Assembly: GCF_963675165.1 (NCBI RefSeq)
Contig: NC_087385.1
Coordinates: 2,604,501 to 2,668,500 of the forward strand
DNA from: Halichondria panicea
Lineage: Eukaryota; Porifera; Demospongiae; Suberitida; Halichondriidae
Direction of reading: 5' to 3'
DNA: 64,000 bases
The notes below the pieces were generated by a model that searched no databases, was not told where the DNA came from, and saw only the letters and a list, made by a program, of their open reading frames with translations. A program made the translations under genes and the position numbers. Shown one piece after another: positions 46,270 to 57,510 of this stretch. How positions within the stretch are numbered: the first letter of the stretch is position 1; each line of letters opens with the position of its first letter.

Positions 46270-46910
46270 TTTTCGTGGACTCTCTGAACTACATCAGCTT
46301 ACCTGCTGATGTTAAGCTATCCTCTACACAGATAGTAAACTCCCCTAATATATAGATGCGCAGCTACAGGACATCAACAAAGTAAGTGCACAACTGGACT
46401 AAATACACAGTCTCCTTAATTATCAACACCACAAAAACAAATGTTCTACCGATCACACGATTTAAAAAAACCCTCTGTCTCACTCACAGTAAATTGTCAG
46501 CCAACCGTAGAATCTCTCGGACAACTTGGAGTCACTATTGCCTCGAACCTGCCATGGTCCTACAGCACATTACCATAACTGTGAAGTCATCAAATCCGAC
46601 ATGAGCTGGAGTAGATCTACTGAGCTGCAGCGTGTGGGACCCCCATCGATCCACCATAAAAAACAACCATGGACCGAATTTAATATTCGCATGCAATAAT
46701 TATGTCAAAACTAAACAATGGAAATCTACGACACTCACTATTATTTTAATAAACACTGAAACGTATGAACCTTCATATCTCACCCTAGTTGGCCGTCCAA
46801 CTAATCTCACCCATCTATGCCTCACCCTCCTCGACCTCATCTCTACTCTCGCATATGTCTCGGGCAGACACTTCTCTGAGTCTCAATCTCAAATTTTGTA
46901 CGTATAGATC
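46270..46910 (+). pseudogene. LINE reverse-transcriptase C-terminal remnant
   Basis: Translation in shifting frames recovers the usual order of non-LTR reverse-transcriptase C-terminal blocks: a DVKL..S.QIV stretch in place of the catalytic YADD region, NTTKTNVLPI, VESLGQLGVTIASNLPWS, a CSVWDPH block, KTKQWKS, and LTLVGRPTNLTHLCL. Stops and frameshifts are frequent. It ends where the MULE-like element begins. It is related to CR1/L2/Jockey-type elements; I cannot place the clade. Confidence 0.7.
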
Positions 46911-47379
46911 TAGTCTCATGAATCAGCCGCCGTTCTTTTGGAACCACCGTCTGAGCACTCTTGTCATCGTTTTATGTGCCAAGACGGAATTCCGTCTTGA
47001 CCAATCAAATTGCAGAAGTCCAGTCAGGTGATGAACTTGGAGGCAGCAAAGAACTGCACTTTGCTCAACGCATTTGGATAATCATTACGCATGCATTACG
47101 CATGGTAAACACTTCATACATAGAAGCTGCTACGAAGCATAAGCAAGGCAAGCAGGGGTCCTTGGGCACAGATTTAGCACCACAGCAAAACACAAGTAGA
47201 GAGAGATGCCTTCGCTTGGCGATTTGTATAACAATTAGGAAATATGTGTGGGCGTAAGATCACGATTTAATTACATTCCATTGGTTTTGTGAGCAATCAA
47301 CATTCCATTTTGAAATGACTTCATGACAAGAGTGCTCAGACGGTGGTTCCAAAAGAACGGCGGCTGATTCATGAGACTA
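46911..47379. mobile_element. MULE-like element, 57-bp perfect TIRs, 9-bp TSD
   Basis: A 469-bp element. The terminal repeats (46911-46967 and 47323-47379) are identical over 57 bp, starting TAGTCTCATGAATCAGCCGC. They are flanked by the direct repeat GTATAGATC (46902-46910 and 47380-47388). A 9-bp duplication with long perfect arms is typical of Mutator-like elements. There is no transposase ORF. Its right end is about 130 bp upstream of the PRMT7 start codon. Confidence 0.93.
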
Positions 47380-47506
47380 GTATAGATCTAGATCTACATG
47401 TAGACTCTATGGCCGCCATAATAATTATATTGCGGCCTACGCCTCCTCGCCGGCCACGTGGACCAAAGATATAGGAGGGAGTAGATCTAGAGTGTAGCAA
47501 AAAAAG

Positions 47507-50500
47507 ATGTTTAGTGGCTCTGTAAATCCAGTAACAGGGAAGCAGGAGTGGGTTCTCCAAGATACTGATGTGTGTACTGAAGAAGCAGATATATCTAGAG
47601 AGTTGGCAAGGTCTCAGTATGGGGACATGCTTCATGACAGGGAAAGGGTATGCTAGATCTAGTTCTTTTATCTGTGGTATTAAATGCATCTCTAGCTAGC
47701 TGGACAGAAAAAATGAATGTTGTGGAAATGAGAGTGTAAAACTTAGTATGCCTAGTTACTCATTTATTGCAATTTCCATAGAATCACATGTACTGCACAG
47801 CTCTGGAAAAAGCTATTGATGCTGTGAAGAAGCAAGGCCGTGAGCCTCATGTACTTGACATTGGCACTGGGACTGGACTGCTAGCTATGATGGCAGCTAA
47901 AGCAGGAGCCACCAGAGTTACGGCTTGTGAGGTGAGTACATGTACAAACAGTCAGGTCACTGTTGCAATGTTATTAAAAATTCACTTGTTATATGTAAGG
48001 TGAATATTTTCAGCTTGGTATTAGTGCCAACTTTTACGATTAAATTTAGATACTAATTTTTGTAGCAAGTCTAGCAATCACGAGCATCATAAAATATTAG
48101 TAAAACCAGTAGGTTTTACGTAGGATTGGCAGTGGGTTTGCCCGTGTTTAGCAATATTTCAATTATTTTGACTCATGTTCAAACTGTTCTATCTCTGCAG
48201 GGAAAGGCCACATCAAGAAACTGAATGGACAGATAGTTTATTTAGCCTTTTCTCTCTTTGCATCTCTCATTTCATAATCCATGAAAGTTTTAAATGTATG
48301 AATATTGTCATTTTAAAAATTGCACTATTTCGACGTTTCACCGCTCTTTGTCTGACTGACTAAGTAAGTAAGTAAGTAAGTGAGTAAGTTTCTTGCCCAG
48401 CATTTACTCCAAGTACAGCCCTCTCCAGGACATTCTGCACAGGGTTTCCAAACGGCTACAACCTGGATTACAAAGCGCTTCTTCAGATTTGCGATTGCTT
48501 CCACGAGGCAGATGACCTCCCAGTCTCTATTTCTCTTACCTAGACAATTCCGCCATCTTTAATGACTCAGCAATTGCAGATAGGCGTGGCTAAGAAACCG
48601 TGCGCCTAAAATCAGCTTTTCCAGAGCCTGGACCAGGAGGTGTTGCTTTTCTTCACACTGTTCAGCTCTAGCTCCCTTTCTCTGACAAGCATGCTATATG
48701 CACTGGCTATATATATCATGCTCTTAAAATGGCTGTCATTTAATACTGATTCACAAATTCAACATAATATCAAGGAATAATTATTACTCAGTATAATTAT
48801 TAGTCCAGAGATATTCGAGAAGATATCTAATTAGTCCTGTCTTCTCTTGAACTTCTGTACTGCCTCTTGACGTTCCACTTGTATTGAAAAAGAAAGGGAA
48901 TCCGACTAGAAAAACATTTGCAATGTGAAAAATTGCTAGGATTGGCCAGGGGAACCACAAAAAAGCGTGGAAACAAGAAATCCGACGAGAGCATAACTCC
49001 AATCCGTTACAACGTCATGAACATGTACAATACATAGTATATAGACTGTGTTCCAGGTCCATCTCTACCAGCTTCCATCCACCACATCATTCCATGCAGG
49101 CCACCAGTACGGTCCGTGCATGTTACTACGCATGGATGGACTGTGTGTACCTGTTCTCAACACTGCATGTATTAGGAACATCAATTCATCACAAATCATC
49201 ATAATTATATGCGCACATTCCAAAATGGATGTATAATAAAAGGATTGGTCATCACCCCACCAGTAAAAATTGCGTATTTATATTATAATTATTGGCCGGG
49301 AAAACAACCATGGAGTACATGTGATTGACGTTGTAACGGATTGGAGTTATGCTCTCGTCGGATTTCTTGTTTCCACGCTTTTTTGTGGTTCCCCTGGCCA
49401 ATCCTAGCAATTTTTCACATTGCAAATGTTTTTCTAGTCGGATTTATGTCACATTTTCTACAGATCATTTACATTGGTCTTTCACTGTGTAGTTTGGTAC
49501 TTGCACTCTAATCTCCTCCCTTTTATGCAGGTCCTTAGGCCAATGGTGCGGATAGCTCGGCAGGTGATAGCCAGGAATGGTTTTGCTGACATCATCACTG
49601 TTGTTCCTAAACGCTCTACTGAGATGACTGAGGCTGATATGCCAGTGAGAGCCAATATTCTTGTCACTGAAGTGTTTGATACTGAGCTCATCGGGGAGGG
49701 AGCACTCGTTACCTTCAAACACGCTCACCAGCATCTCTTGGAGGTAATTTATATTCTGAGCAAGGCTGTGTTATTATTGGGTGTTGCTGGTACTCGTTTT
49801 GATTTGTGTGGGTGGGGTGTGGTCATTTTCACCATGTATCTTTTGTACATATTTGCTGTTATCTGGACCATGTACCAGTAGACAATCTCATGTGCAAAGT
49901 TGTACCAACGTAACAAACCATACTCCAACAAAGAAGCTTGTAACGTGAAGCATATTGCCCATCCTGTTTGCATTCAGTATTCATGAGAGGCGGCATGCTC
50001 CTTTCCCCCCTGCAGCCCGGGTGTGTGGTGATCCCGTCCTCCTCTAACATGTACGTGAGGTTGGTAGACAGTGAGTTCCTGTACAGTCAACACAAGCTGA
50101 TGCCAGACAGAGTTCCTGGTGGGGTCAAACTACCGTCATCGTGGGAGGCATGTGCTGGGCATCCGTCTGTATGGGACCTGCATGTTGAAGAGATTGGTGT
50201 TCCAGGGCAGATGAAGACACTCTCAGACTCTGTAGAGATTATGAGGTGAGTTATAACTCAACCAAGCAAATTCAGATGACCTGTTACACATAATTATCCT
50301 CAAATTGTGTAGTACCGCCATCAGATACTACCGTTATAGTGCTGGGCACTGTTTAACACTTGCAGATTTCAGTTTGACGACCCAAACTTACCCACAACTC
50401 ATTCTAACGTTGTTTCGATTCCCATCTCCTTCTTGGAATCCGGACGCTGCCATGGCCTGGTGGTTTGGTGGGACATTGATTTTGGTGGTTCTGTACTCAG

Positions 50501-53500
50501 CATGGACCCGTGGGACTATGGCCAGTGGAGAGACCATTGGTTGCAAGGCGTCTTCCTCTGGCCAGAGCCAATTCCTGTTTGCAAAGGTACAGAATTTATA
50601 TAAGTCAGTGAGGCTCCTCTGGGACTGCCACCTATTCCTCAACCGCCGTAGACGGGAAAGGACATGTAACTAATTATATAGTCCAATGATGTAACTTATC
50701 AAAAAAGCATGTGCATAACTCGTTAATGCAGGTGAAGTACTGAATCTCACATTTCACCATGACGACTACTCCATCTGGTTTGGGATGGAGGGTGCCTCTG
50801 TGAGCATTGAACGACCACTTTGCACATGTGGTGTGCACACTGCATGCAGTAGAACCAGAGTGGGCTTGTACAATGACAAAGCAAAGACCACCTCATATTT
50901 ATCCGCATTGAAGCAGGTCAGTCAGTGATTGGCTCCGATAAGACTTGCTTTTACTAACATCACTTGCTGTAATGGTACCTTCACTAACCATCAAGAAAAA
51001 ATATAGAACATAATTAGTTAAGTGTGTCCTCTGTACCCGCAGGTATTGCATGGTAAGACAGCTGTGTGCTTTATAAGTGACGGCTCAATGTTACCACTTC
51101 TGGTTGCTAAGGAGAAAGGGGATTTCCCCTCTGTGAAGACCATCTACTCAGTAGAGAACTCACACCACTGCTCGAGAATGATCACTGAGGTAGAATTCAA
51201 ATTCAGCCATTTTTGCTGTGAATTTAATTATTGGAGCATGCAGTAGATTGTGAAAGTGTTACTGTGACCATCCATTATATGGTTCCGTCTATTACACCTA
51301 TGTACAGCTGTTAGAGGCCAACGAGCTATCCAGTGACATCATTTTGTTAAAGAAGCCAACTGGTGAGCTGACTCAAGAAGACTTCAAGATGGCGTCCAGT
51401 GAGCCTCACCTGGATGCAGTGGTGGGAGAGCCTTTCTTCTCCTCGAGTCTCCTCCCATGGCACAACCTCCACTACTGGTACTCACTGTGCAATCTACGGA
51501 AGTTCATGAAACCAGAGTGTGCCGTTGTGCCTGGTGTTATTGTGCTCAAAGCCATTGCAGGTATACATGTACATGTAATTACAATGACATCTCCCTGTTA
51601 AGACAACATTGTGATTTCTATATTATACAGGGTTTCATCTAGTGGGGAGGGGGGGGGGAGGGCAGGGGTCAACCTTCCCTTGTAGAATAATAAGTTCCAA
51701 ACATCAATTTTTGTGGTTGACTCGGCCCAAAAAATTTGTTTTTGAGTGAGTCTTTAGATAATAATTCTAATAATAATTGTAAACATTTTTACAGTGAAGT
51801 TTGAGAACATGTACAAACTAAGGGAGCCGGTCGGAACTGTTGAGGGATTCAATATCTCAGAGTTCGATAAAGCTGTACGTTATTTATAGACTTCTGGACC
51901 TCACAAAAAGTACTGCATGTATTAATTTTTAACACGGCCGGCTATAATACTGTTTATGCAATTATCCTCATTCATTATTGTATTGCAGGAACAGCAACAG
52001 AGTACTATAGTTATGTAGGGCAGCTTACATGTGACATCCCTCCATGTGCCCCACCCTCTTCCACACCCACTCCTGCAGGTGGGCAAGCATACGACAACGG
52101 TGGAAGGGATAGAAGCAGAGCCTCATCATGTGTGGGAGTATCCCTCCTTTCATCGCAGTGATGTAGTCCCATTGATGTCCTTTGACCTTTCGACGATGAT
52201 ACAGGATAAAAGTAAAATTTCCAGCAATGGGAGCATACCTCTGACTGAATGCAGTGAGCCGTGTCATGGCGTGGTCATATGGATGGACTATGTGCTGGCC
52301 GATGGACACACTGTGACCACAGGGCTGCTTGAGGTATGTGTCTGAGCTTAAGTGTACCCAATGATCAATTTCCATGCTAACTAACTTTACCTAGTATTTT
52401 TCTACTACACTCAAAACAGTTCAGTTTACACTGCACAAAACTTGCATTGAACATTTGGAGACAATTTAGTTTCAAAGGAGGTGACTCCAAAGAATTGTAT
52501 ATGTTATCGTATAGCACAACATTTTCGAGGGGGTTAAATTTTCACTGTTCTCATGGGTTAGCAATCCTACACGAAAATTAATTCCACGAAAATGTGTAGA
52601 ATTATCTGCTATAAAAGTACGATTTCAGGAATACTTCCAGTAAGCAGTCAACCCACGAACATTTTTCAATAAAAATTTTTTAGCGCTATATGGTATTATA
52701 GCCAGTGGACTCACTTTATGGAAACAGAGTCTATTGAAAGAAACCCAAAACCAATTGGCATGTGACAACATGTATAGAGAGTAGTACAGTATTTTAGCCG
52801 CACGAGGAATACGGTAAAGCTGACTGTGTGTATGTGTGTGTCTGTCTGTCTGTCTGTGTGTCTGTTCCAGCTGTAACTGCTCAACGGTTGCAATGCGACG
52901 AAAACTAACAGCTTCTATAGGCTTCTAGCCACATTCTCTTGGATTTTGATTCGTGGATTAGCAAACTAAAGCTTCTTTCTCAAGTTATGGCTAGTTTGAC
53001 TCACATTGAAGGCTGTTGCAGTCTCTTCAGAATCTTTCATAGCATCATCTGTTCGCACAAACTTTCTATTCAACTTACGAATTAGCCTTGCACTAAAGCG
53101 CTAAGCTTTTTGTTAGCTACAGAAGTCAGAAAGAGCTGCTAAAGAAGCTAGCTAATTTATTAATTTTTATGAACTTGCAGACACACCCCTTATAATCTTA
53201 TTCCTGGATGTAATGCGCATGCGCGCTCAATACCACGCGTAAGAGAATCCATTTTGAACCCCAGATCCTGGCAAAATCTTCTTCTTTGTTGAGGTCCTGG
53301 TAAGCCACAAACCAACCTTTTCTGATAACTCCTTTTAGACTGCTTGTTATAGATACTACTTTCTGTGATTGAATTCTGTCTCTTTAATATACTTATCTCA
53401 CAGACTACTGACTATGCCTTTGACAAAGGTTTGCTCCCACTGTTTGGCTACAGGCCATTAATTTAAGACGATCAGTATGCACTATTAACTGTGGACACCC

Positions 53501-54072
53501 CTTTCTTGTGAAACAATTAAAGCACATTGCAAATTATTTGGATCCACTCTCCTATAAATAACACTCTACTACTATTGAGCGAAAGCAAAAACATGGCGAG
53601 AGGCATTAGCAAGCAACACTCATTATAATAGCCTTCTATTAGCTCATTGTTCGAACTGAACGATATGTTATCGTGGATTGTGCATCGTGGTTATAGGGAT
53701 TTTACTGCACAGTGAAGATGTTGCCATAAATCCCTAGTAACCAATAATTCTACGTGGTTGGCTGTTATTTTACTGATATGATTTTACAAGTATAGAGAAT
53801 TAAACACTTAATGAATAGCACAGTTAACCATGGGCAGTTCCTAAGTAACTGTAGGGTATGCGATTACAACTGGCCTGAGCATCACAATCATGTGTCTTAT
53901 CATGCAGCATCCCAAAACGAACGAGAAGCTGGTGTGGGACCCCAACTACAAACAAGCTGTCTACTTCCTCATTCCCAAGTATACCAGTCAAAGTCTTGTC
54001 AGTATCAGCTACTCAGTGTGCTTCTCTACCGCAAGTGGAGAGATCAGCTTTGAGTTCATTGGTATACACTGA
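47507..54072 (+). CDS. PRMT7: Protein arginine N-methyltransferase 7
   Basis: PRMT7 is the type III enzyme that monomethylates arginine in histones, Sm proteins and other targets using S-adenosylmethionine. The 11 exons are 47507-47647, 47782-47931, 49531-49743, 50016-50245, 50366-50586, 50732-50916, 51043-51189, 51308-51560, 51795-51874, 52079-52333 and 53908-54072. Phases are consistent and the product is 679 residues (human 692). Motifs include the SAM-binding [20 protein letters not shown], the double-E loop [25 protein letters not shown], and a second methyltransferase-like half with [20 protein letters not shown], as in animal PRMT7. The last exon carries NYKQAVYFL. An AG at about 51989 was rejected as exon start because it leads to a stop. 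Intron 2 carries a 546-bp inverted-repeat element and intron 10 is repeat-rich. Confidence 0.95.
48899..49444. mobile_element. Inverted-repeat element with identical 119-bp arms in PRMT7 intron 2
   Basis: Arms 48899-49017 and 49326-49444 are perfect reverse complements over 119 bp, starting AATCCGACTAGAAAAACATT. The centre is about 308 bp with no convincing ORF. No target duplication is obvious. Perfect arms imply a recent insertion or ongoing conversion. Confidence 0.88.
52507..52693. mobile_element. TA-flanked MITE, (T/C)CGTATAGC ends
   Basis: A 187-bp element in PRMT7 intron 10. Left end TCGTATAGCACAACATTTTCG; the right end is related but diverged. Same family as 23488, 32291 and 55286. 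Confidence 0.7.
52780..53150 (-). repeat. Diverged R1-related repeat, inverted
   Basis: Reverse-complement similarity to R1 is clearest around 52915-52990 (TCTATAGGCTTCTAGCC... GGATTTTGATTCGTGGATT), matching 25430-25520. The CTGT microsatellite lies at the corresponding place. Confidence 0.65.
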
Positions 54073-55050
54073 TCAAACGCGTGACAATGCTTTTCATGTG
54101 TACATATTACACATCAATTTCATGTTTTGTTCACTCGTGCTCCTAATTAAAGATATCTTATTTCCATGCTTTTATTTGCATGAACAACGTGCGTGGTGAG
54201 ATGGAGGAGGGCATTGTAGCACAGGCAGAAGTCCTGGATCAATGCTGGGGGGGGGGGGTCGTATATCGGTAATCATATATCATATAGAGTGTAATCGATC
54301 AGCAAAATTGAACAGTACAAGTCATCATATTAATCAGTTCAATATTGGCCCACAAGCTAGAGTCTAATACACGACACCAGAAATAAATGCACACCTGTTC
54401 GCCCCGCCTTCCCCCCTCCCCCATATGAGTAGGGTTTGACAAATTATGCTAACATAATTTTTGGAATAATAGGGAGACCTTTAGGAACTAGCATAATAGG
54501 GCACTAAACTAGCATAATTTGACCCTCAGAGTCTGGTAGACCTAATTTCTATATATCTTATAATGTAGCTAGGCATCTATTACAATAGATCTGTACGCAC
54601 TAGGCAGGCATGCACTTCACCCTCTGACCTGTCGACGTTAAACAGAATACTGTAACTCTGCTATCTCTTGCTGGTTTTGTGGCCATTGGGATTTTAGCTT
54701 TCTGTAATACAACTACAAATAAATTGTCTTTTTAGAATTAGAAACATAAAAGGGAGGTATTTCTCGGACACAATTTAGCAATTAAGGCGCGGTTGTTTAT
54801 TGAGGGTTGATCATGCACGTAGACTGAATGCTTCTGTTTCCAATTCTCTCTATGAACAAATCTAGTATCGGGGCCAGACCTAATAGCTCGGGGGTAAAAT
54901 TAAGTGTATAAGCTAGGACTTTTCTCCTCTTCCCCTCTGAGAAAAGGTCTGGCCCCCAGACTCACAGTTCAGCTACCCCCCAATCTATAGTGCGCTTAAT
55001 GTGCCTACCGCGAGCGCTTAGATTTAAGCGAGCAGGTGACCCTTCTCGGC

Positions 55051-55219
55051 CAGAGGAGGTACGACAACATCATGTGCGTGGACAATGGAATGTCAATTAA
55101 CACGCAACAAAAATGCTGATGAGGAGGGGCCGTTATCTTGCAAGACCACACCCACTCTACTTTTTGCTGTTGATTGAAATTTCAATTTCCATGCGCGTGA
55201 TGTTGTCGTACCTCCTCTG
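55051..55219. mobile_element. MULE-like MITE, CAGAGGAGGT ends, copy 2, 9-bp TSD
   Basis: Arms of about 30 bp (CAGAGGAGGTACGACAACAT) are flanked by the perfect 9-bp repeat CTTCTCGGC (55042-55050 and 55220-55228). Confidence 0.9.
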
Positions 55220-55285
55220 CTTCTCGGCCACTAGGCCTAGACAAATTAAGCTTTTTTTCATTTTTTTTATTTTGCCTATTGACTA

Positions 55286-55491
55286 CCGTATAGCTGGTAA
55301 TTTTCGTGGGGCAAAATATTCGTGGTTTTCGTGGTTGGAGGTCTGACCACGAATATTTTACCCACGAATGAAGCGACCTTGTCTACCTTTACCTACAATC
55401 CAAGCAGCAACCACGAAAATATTATCCACGAAATGTCTCAATATTTCTGAACCACGAATATTTTGTCCCCCGAAAATTACCTGCTATACGG
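55286..55491. mobile_element. TA-flanked MITE, CCGTATAGC ends
   Basis: A 206-bp element. Left end CCGTATAGCTGGTAATTTTCG, right end its near-perfect complement, TA on both sides. The interior is rich in CACGAATATTTT repeats in both orientations. Confidence 0.85.
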
Positions 55492-55723
55492 TATTCTCAA
55501 AAAGTCAGCCTATATTGAATCGAGGCTAGCACTATACGTATCTGAGGTAGCCTCGTTCCGCTAGTATTTTTCAACTTAAAAAAAATCGGCCCGGGACTGA
55601 GGTTATACCTGAGATAGCATTACAGAAAGTGAAATGTAATCCTCTAGTGCCGAAAGACCTCCCTGCCTGCCTAGTCTAGTGCTTACAGCTATTGTAGATG
55701 TCTATCTAGCTACATTATTTAAT

Positions 55724-55882
55724 AGCCTCCTTTGCAGCCTCTCCTTTTTCTGTTCTTTGTCACACAGGTAAGAATTGGAGGAACAAAGAAAGAGGTTCTT
55801 TCTTTCTTTGTTCCTCCAATTTTTACCGTCTTATTGACCTGTATGACAAAGAACAGAAAAAGGAGAGGCTGCGAAGGAGGCT
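55724..55882. mobile_element. Near-perfect hairpin element
   Basis: A 159-bp palindrome. The arms AGCCTCCTTTGCAGCCTCTC... and GAGAGGCTGCGAAGGAGGCT fold back almost completely around AAAGAGGTTCTTT. Confidence 0.85.
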
Positions 55883-56340
55883 ACTACATTATAAGATGTG
55901 AAATTAGGTCTACCAGACTCTGAGGGTCAAATTACTCAATTATGCTAGTTGCTAGAAGTCTCCCAAAAATTATGCTAGCATAATTTGCCAAGCCTTATCG
56001 GCCACCGTACAGAAGTCATGTGACATATTTCGCCCACGTAAATTCGTTATAGTTGGGCTGTGTCTATGTTGTGTTAAATAAACCACGGACATAACCCACA
56101 CGATAGATGATACTACGGTGGCCCTGAAGGTCGCGCTATGTGCTATGCGCTCTGCGACAACTTCCAATGCGTCTTCATACACTCCTGGTCATACGTGATG
56201 TGCTATGACGATTTCCAATGCGTCATACAATGTGTTATGCACTACGGTAAAGCATTATTTTATTGTGTCCTGCCTGATGTCCTGCTGCCTATCAATTAAG
56301 GTTCCTTCACAAGGCCCTAATACCCATTAATCACGAGGCT

Positions 56341-56631
56341 ACTAATACAATAAAAGACAGATGAGCTCCAACATAAAATCCAGCATTTCAGTGGAAGAGA
56401 CGATTCTGAGGCAAAGTGTCCACTGTGACAGTACTTGGCAAAGTTTACATGACTCAATATTATTAGCACAATATCAGTACAGAGTACTAATACAATAAAT
56501 GACAGATGAGCTCCAACATATAATCCAGCATTTCAGTGGAAGAGACGATTCTGAGGCAAAGTGTCCACTGTGACAGTACTTGGCAAAGTTTACATGACTC
56601 AATATTATTAGCACAATATCAGTACAGAGTA
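56341..56631. repeat. 144-bp tandem duplication
   Basis: Two nearly identical units, 56341-56484 and 56485-56631, with very few differences. This indicates a recent duplication. Confidence 0.92.
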
Positions 56632-57329
56632 CAATACATTCATGATCTTAGTGGCACACCTGCCTGATCGCGATGAGAATCCTGTGCAGCATTGAAACTG
56701 GGCAGACTCGACTCTGACTGCTTTTTATAGCTGAACAGTTCAGCCGTGTGGAATATGTCTTTCAGTGGTGTAGGAAGTAATTTCTCAATAGGGGGGGCTC
56801 TAGTTTTTTGAATGCAAAAAAAGTACGCGCCTATCTACGTAGTGCAGCTTGATAAGTCATCTCTACCATCTCTACTTAATAGCCTAGAAAGATTGAGGGG
56901 CTCCAGCCCATGGAACCCCCTCCCCCCTTCCTACGCTAATCACAATGGTAGGTAGCTAGATCTAGTTTTTACTGCTCACTTCTTTCTCCCTCCTTCAAGG
57001 TTGAGAAACGAGAGTCTTCTCATACAGCATAGATACAAGATACATTAGTGTAGTTCAAAGAGGTTCGGAGTGTTCGAACCACACCTAACACCTGTAGAAC
57101 ACTCTCACCAAGTGTTTGCTTGTTCATTAGTGTAGTTCGGAGGGGTCGCAGGTCTTTGCAAAGGCCTTACAGTGAAGGAAACCTTGATTGGTGGGCAGCC
57201 TTATGCAGGCAGCAGGACACAATGAAAGGGTTCACATAAAGCGCATAGCGCTTAGCACATCACGCACGACCCATTGGAATCGTCGCATAGCACATCACGC
57301 ATGACGCATAGGAGGTTGTCGCATAGCGC

Positions 57330-57510
57330 ATACTGCATGGAGTTTGCAGAATCTTTGCAACACACTAGTAAAAGCGTTGAGCGTTCCTTATATATTCTTA
57401 AAAAAAATATATATATGTATACTATTTAAATGTATGAGCGTTTCCCATATAAGGAACGCACAGTGCTCAACACTTTTATGCAAAGATTCTGCAAACTCCA
57501 GTAGCACATA
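57330..57510. repeat. Inverted repeat around an AT-rich core
   Basis: GGAGTTTGCAGAATCTTTGCA and GAGCGTTCCTTATAT on the left are matched, inverted, by ATATAAGGAACGC and TGCAAAGATTCTGCAAACTCC on the right. The surrounding GCGCATAGC-type sequence is itself repeated in inverted form near 56130-56230. Confidence 0.8.

Larger units (their letters stand above)
54433..55997. mobile_element. ~1.56-kb imperfect palindrome with nested MITEs
   Basis: Outer arms of about 100 bp (54433-54555 and 55905-55997) share AAATTATGCTAGCATAATTTTTGG and GACCCTCAGAGTCTGGTAGACC in inverted order. Further inverted similarity continues inside, for example TATAATGTAGCTAG with CTAGCTACATTAT. Three younger elements sit within it. 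Confidence 0.75.

Noticed and set aside
51989-52018. Possible PRMT7 exon after the AG at about 51989
   Set aside because: In the required phase it runs into a TAG within 30 bp. The acceptor at 52078 continues conserved PRMT7 sequence in frame.
56100-57320. GCGCATAGC / CACATCACGCA repeats considered as a CRISPR-like array
   Set aside because: Units are short, irregular, in both orientations and without unique equal-length spacers, and the genome is eukaryotic.
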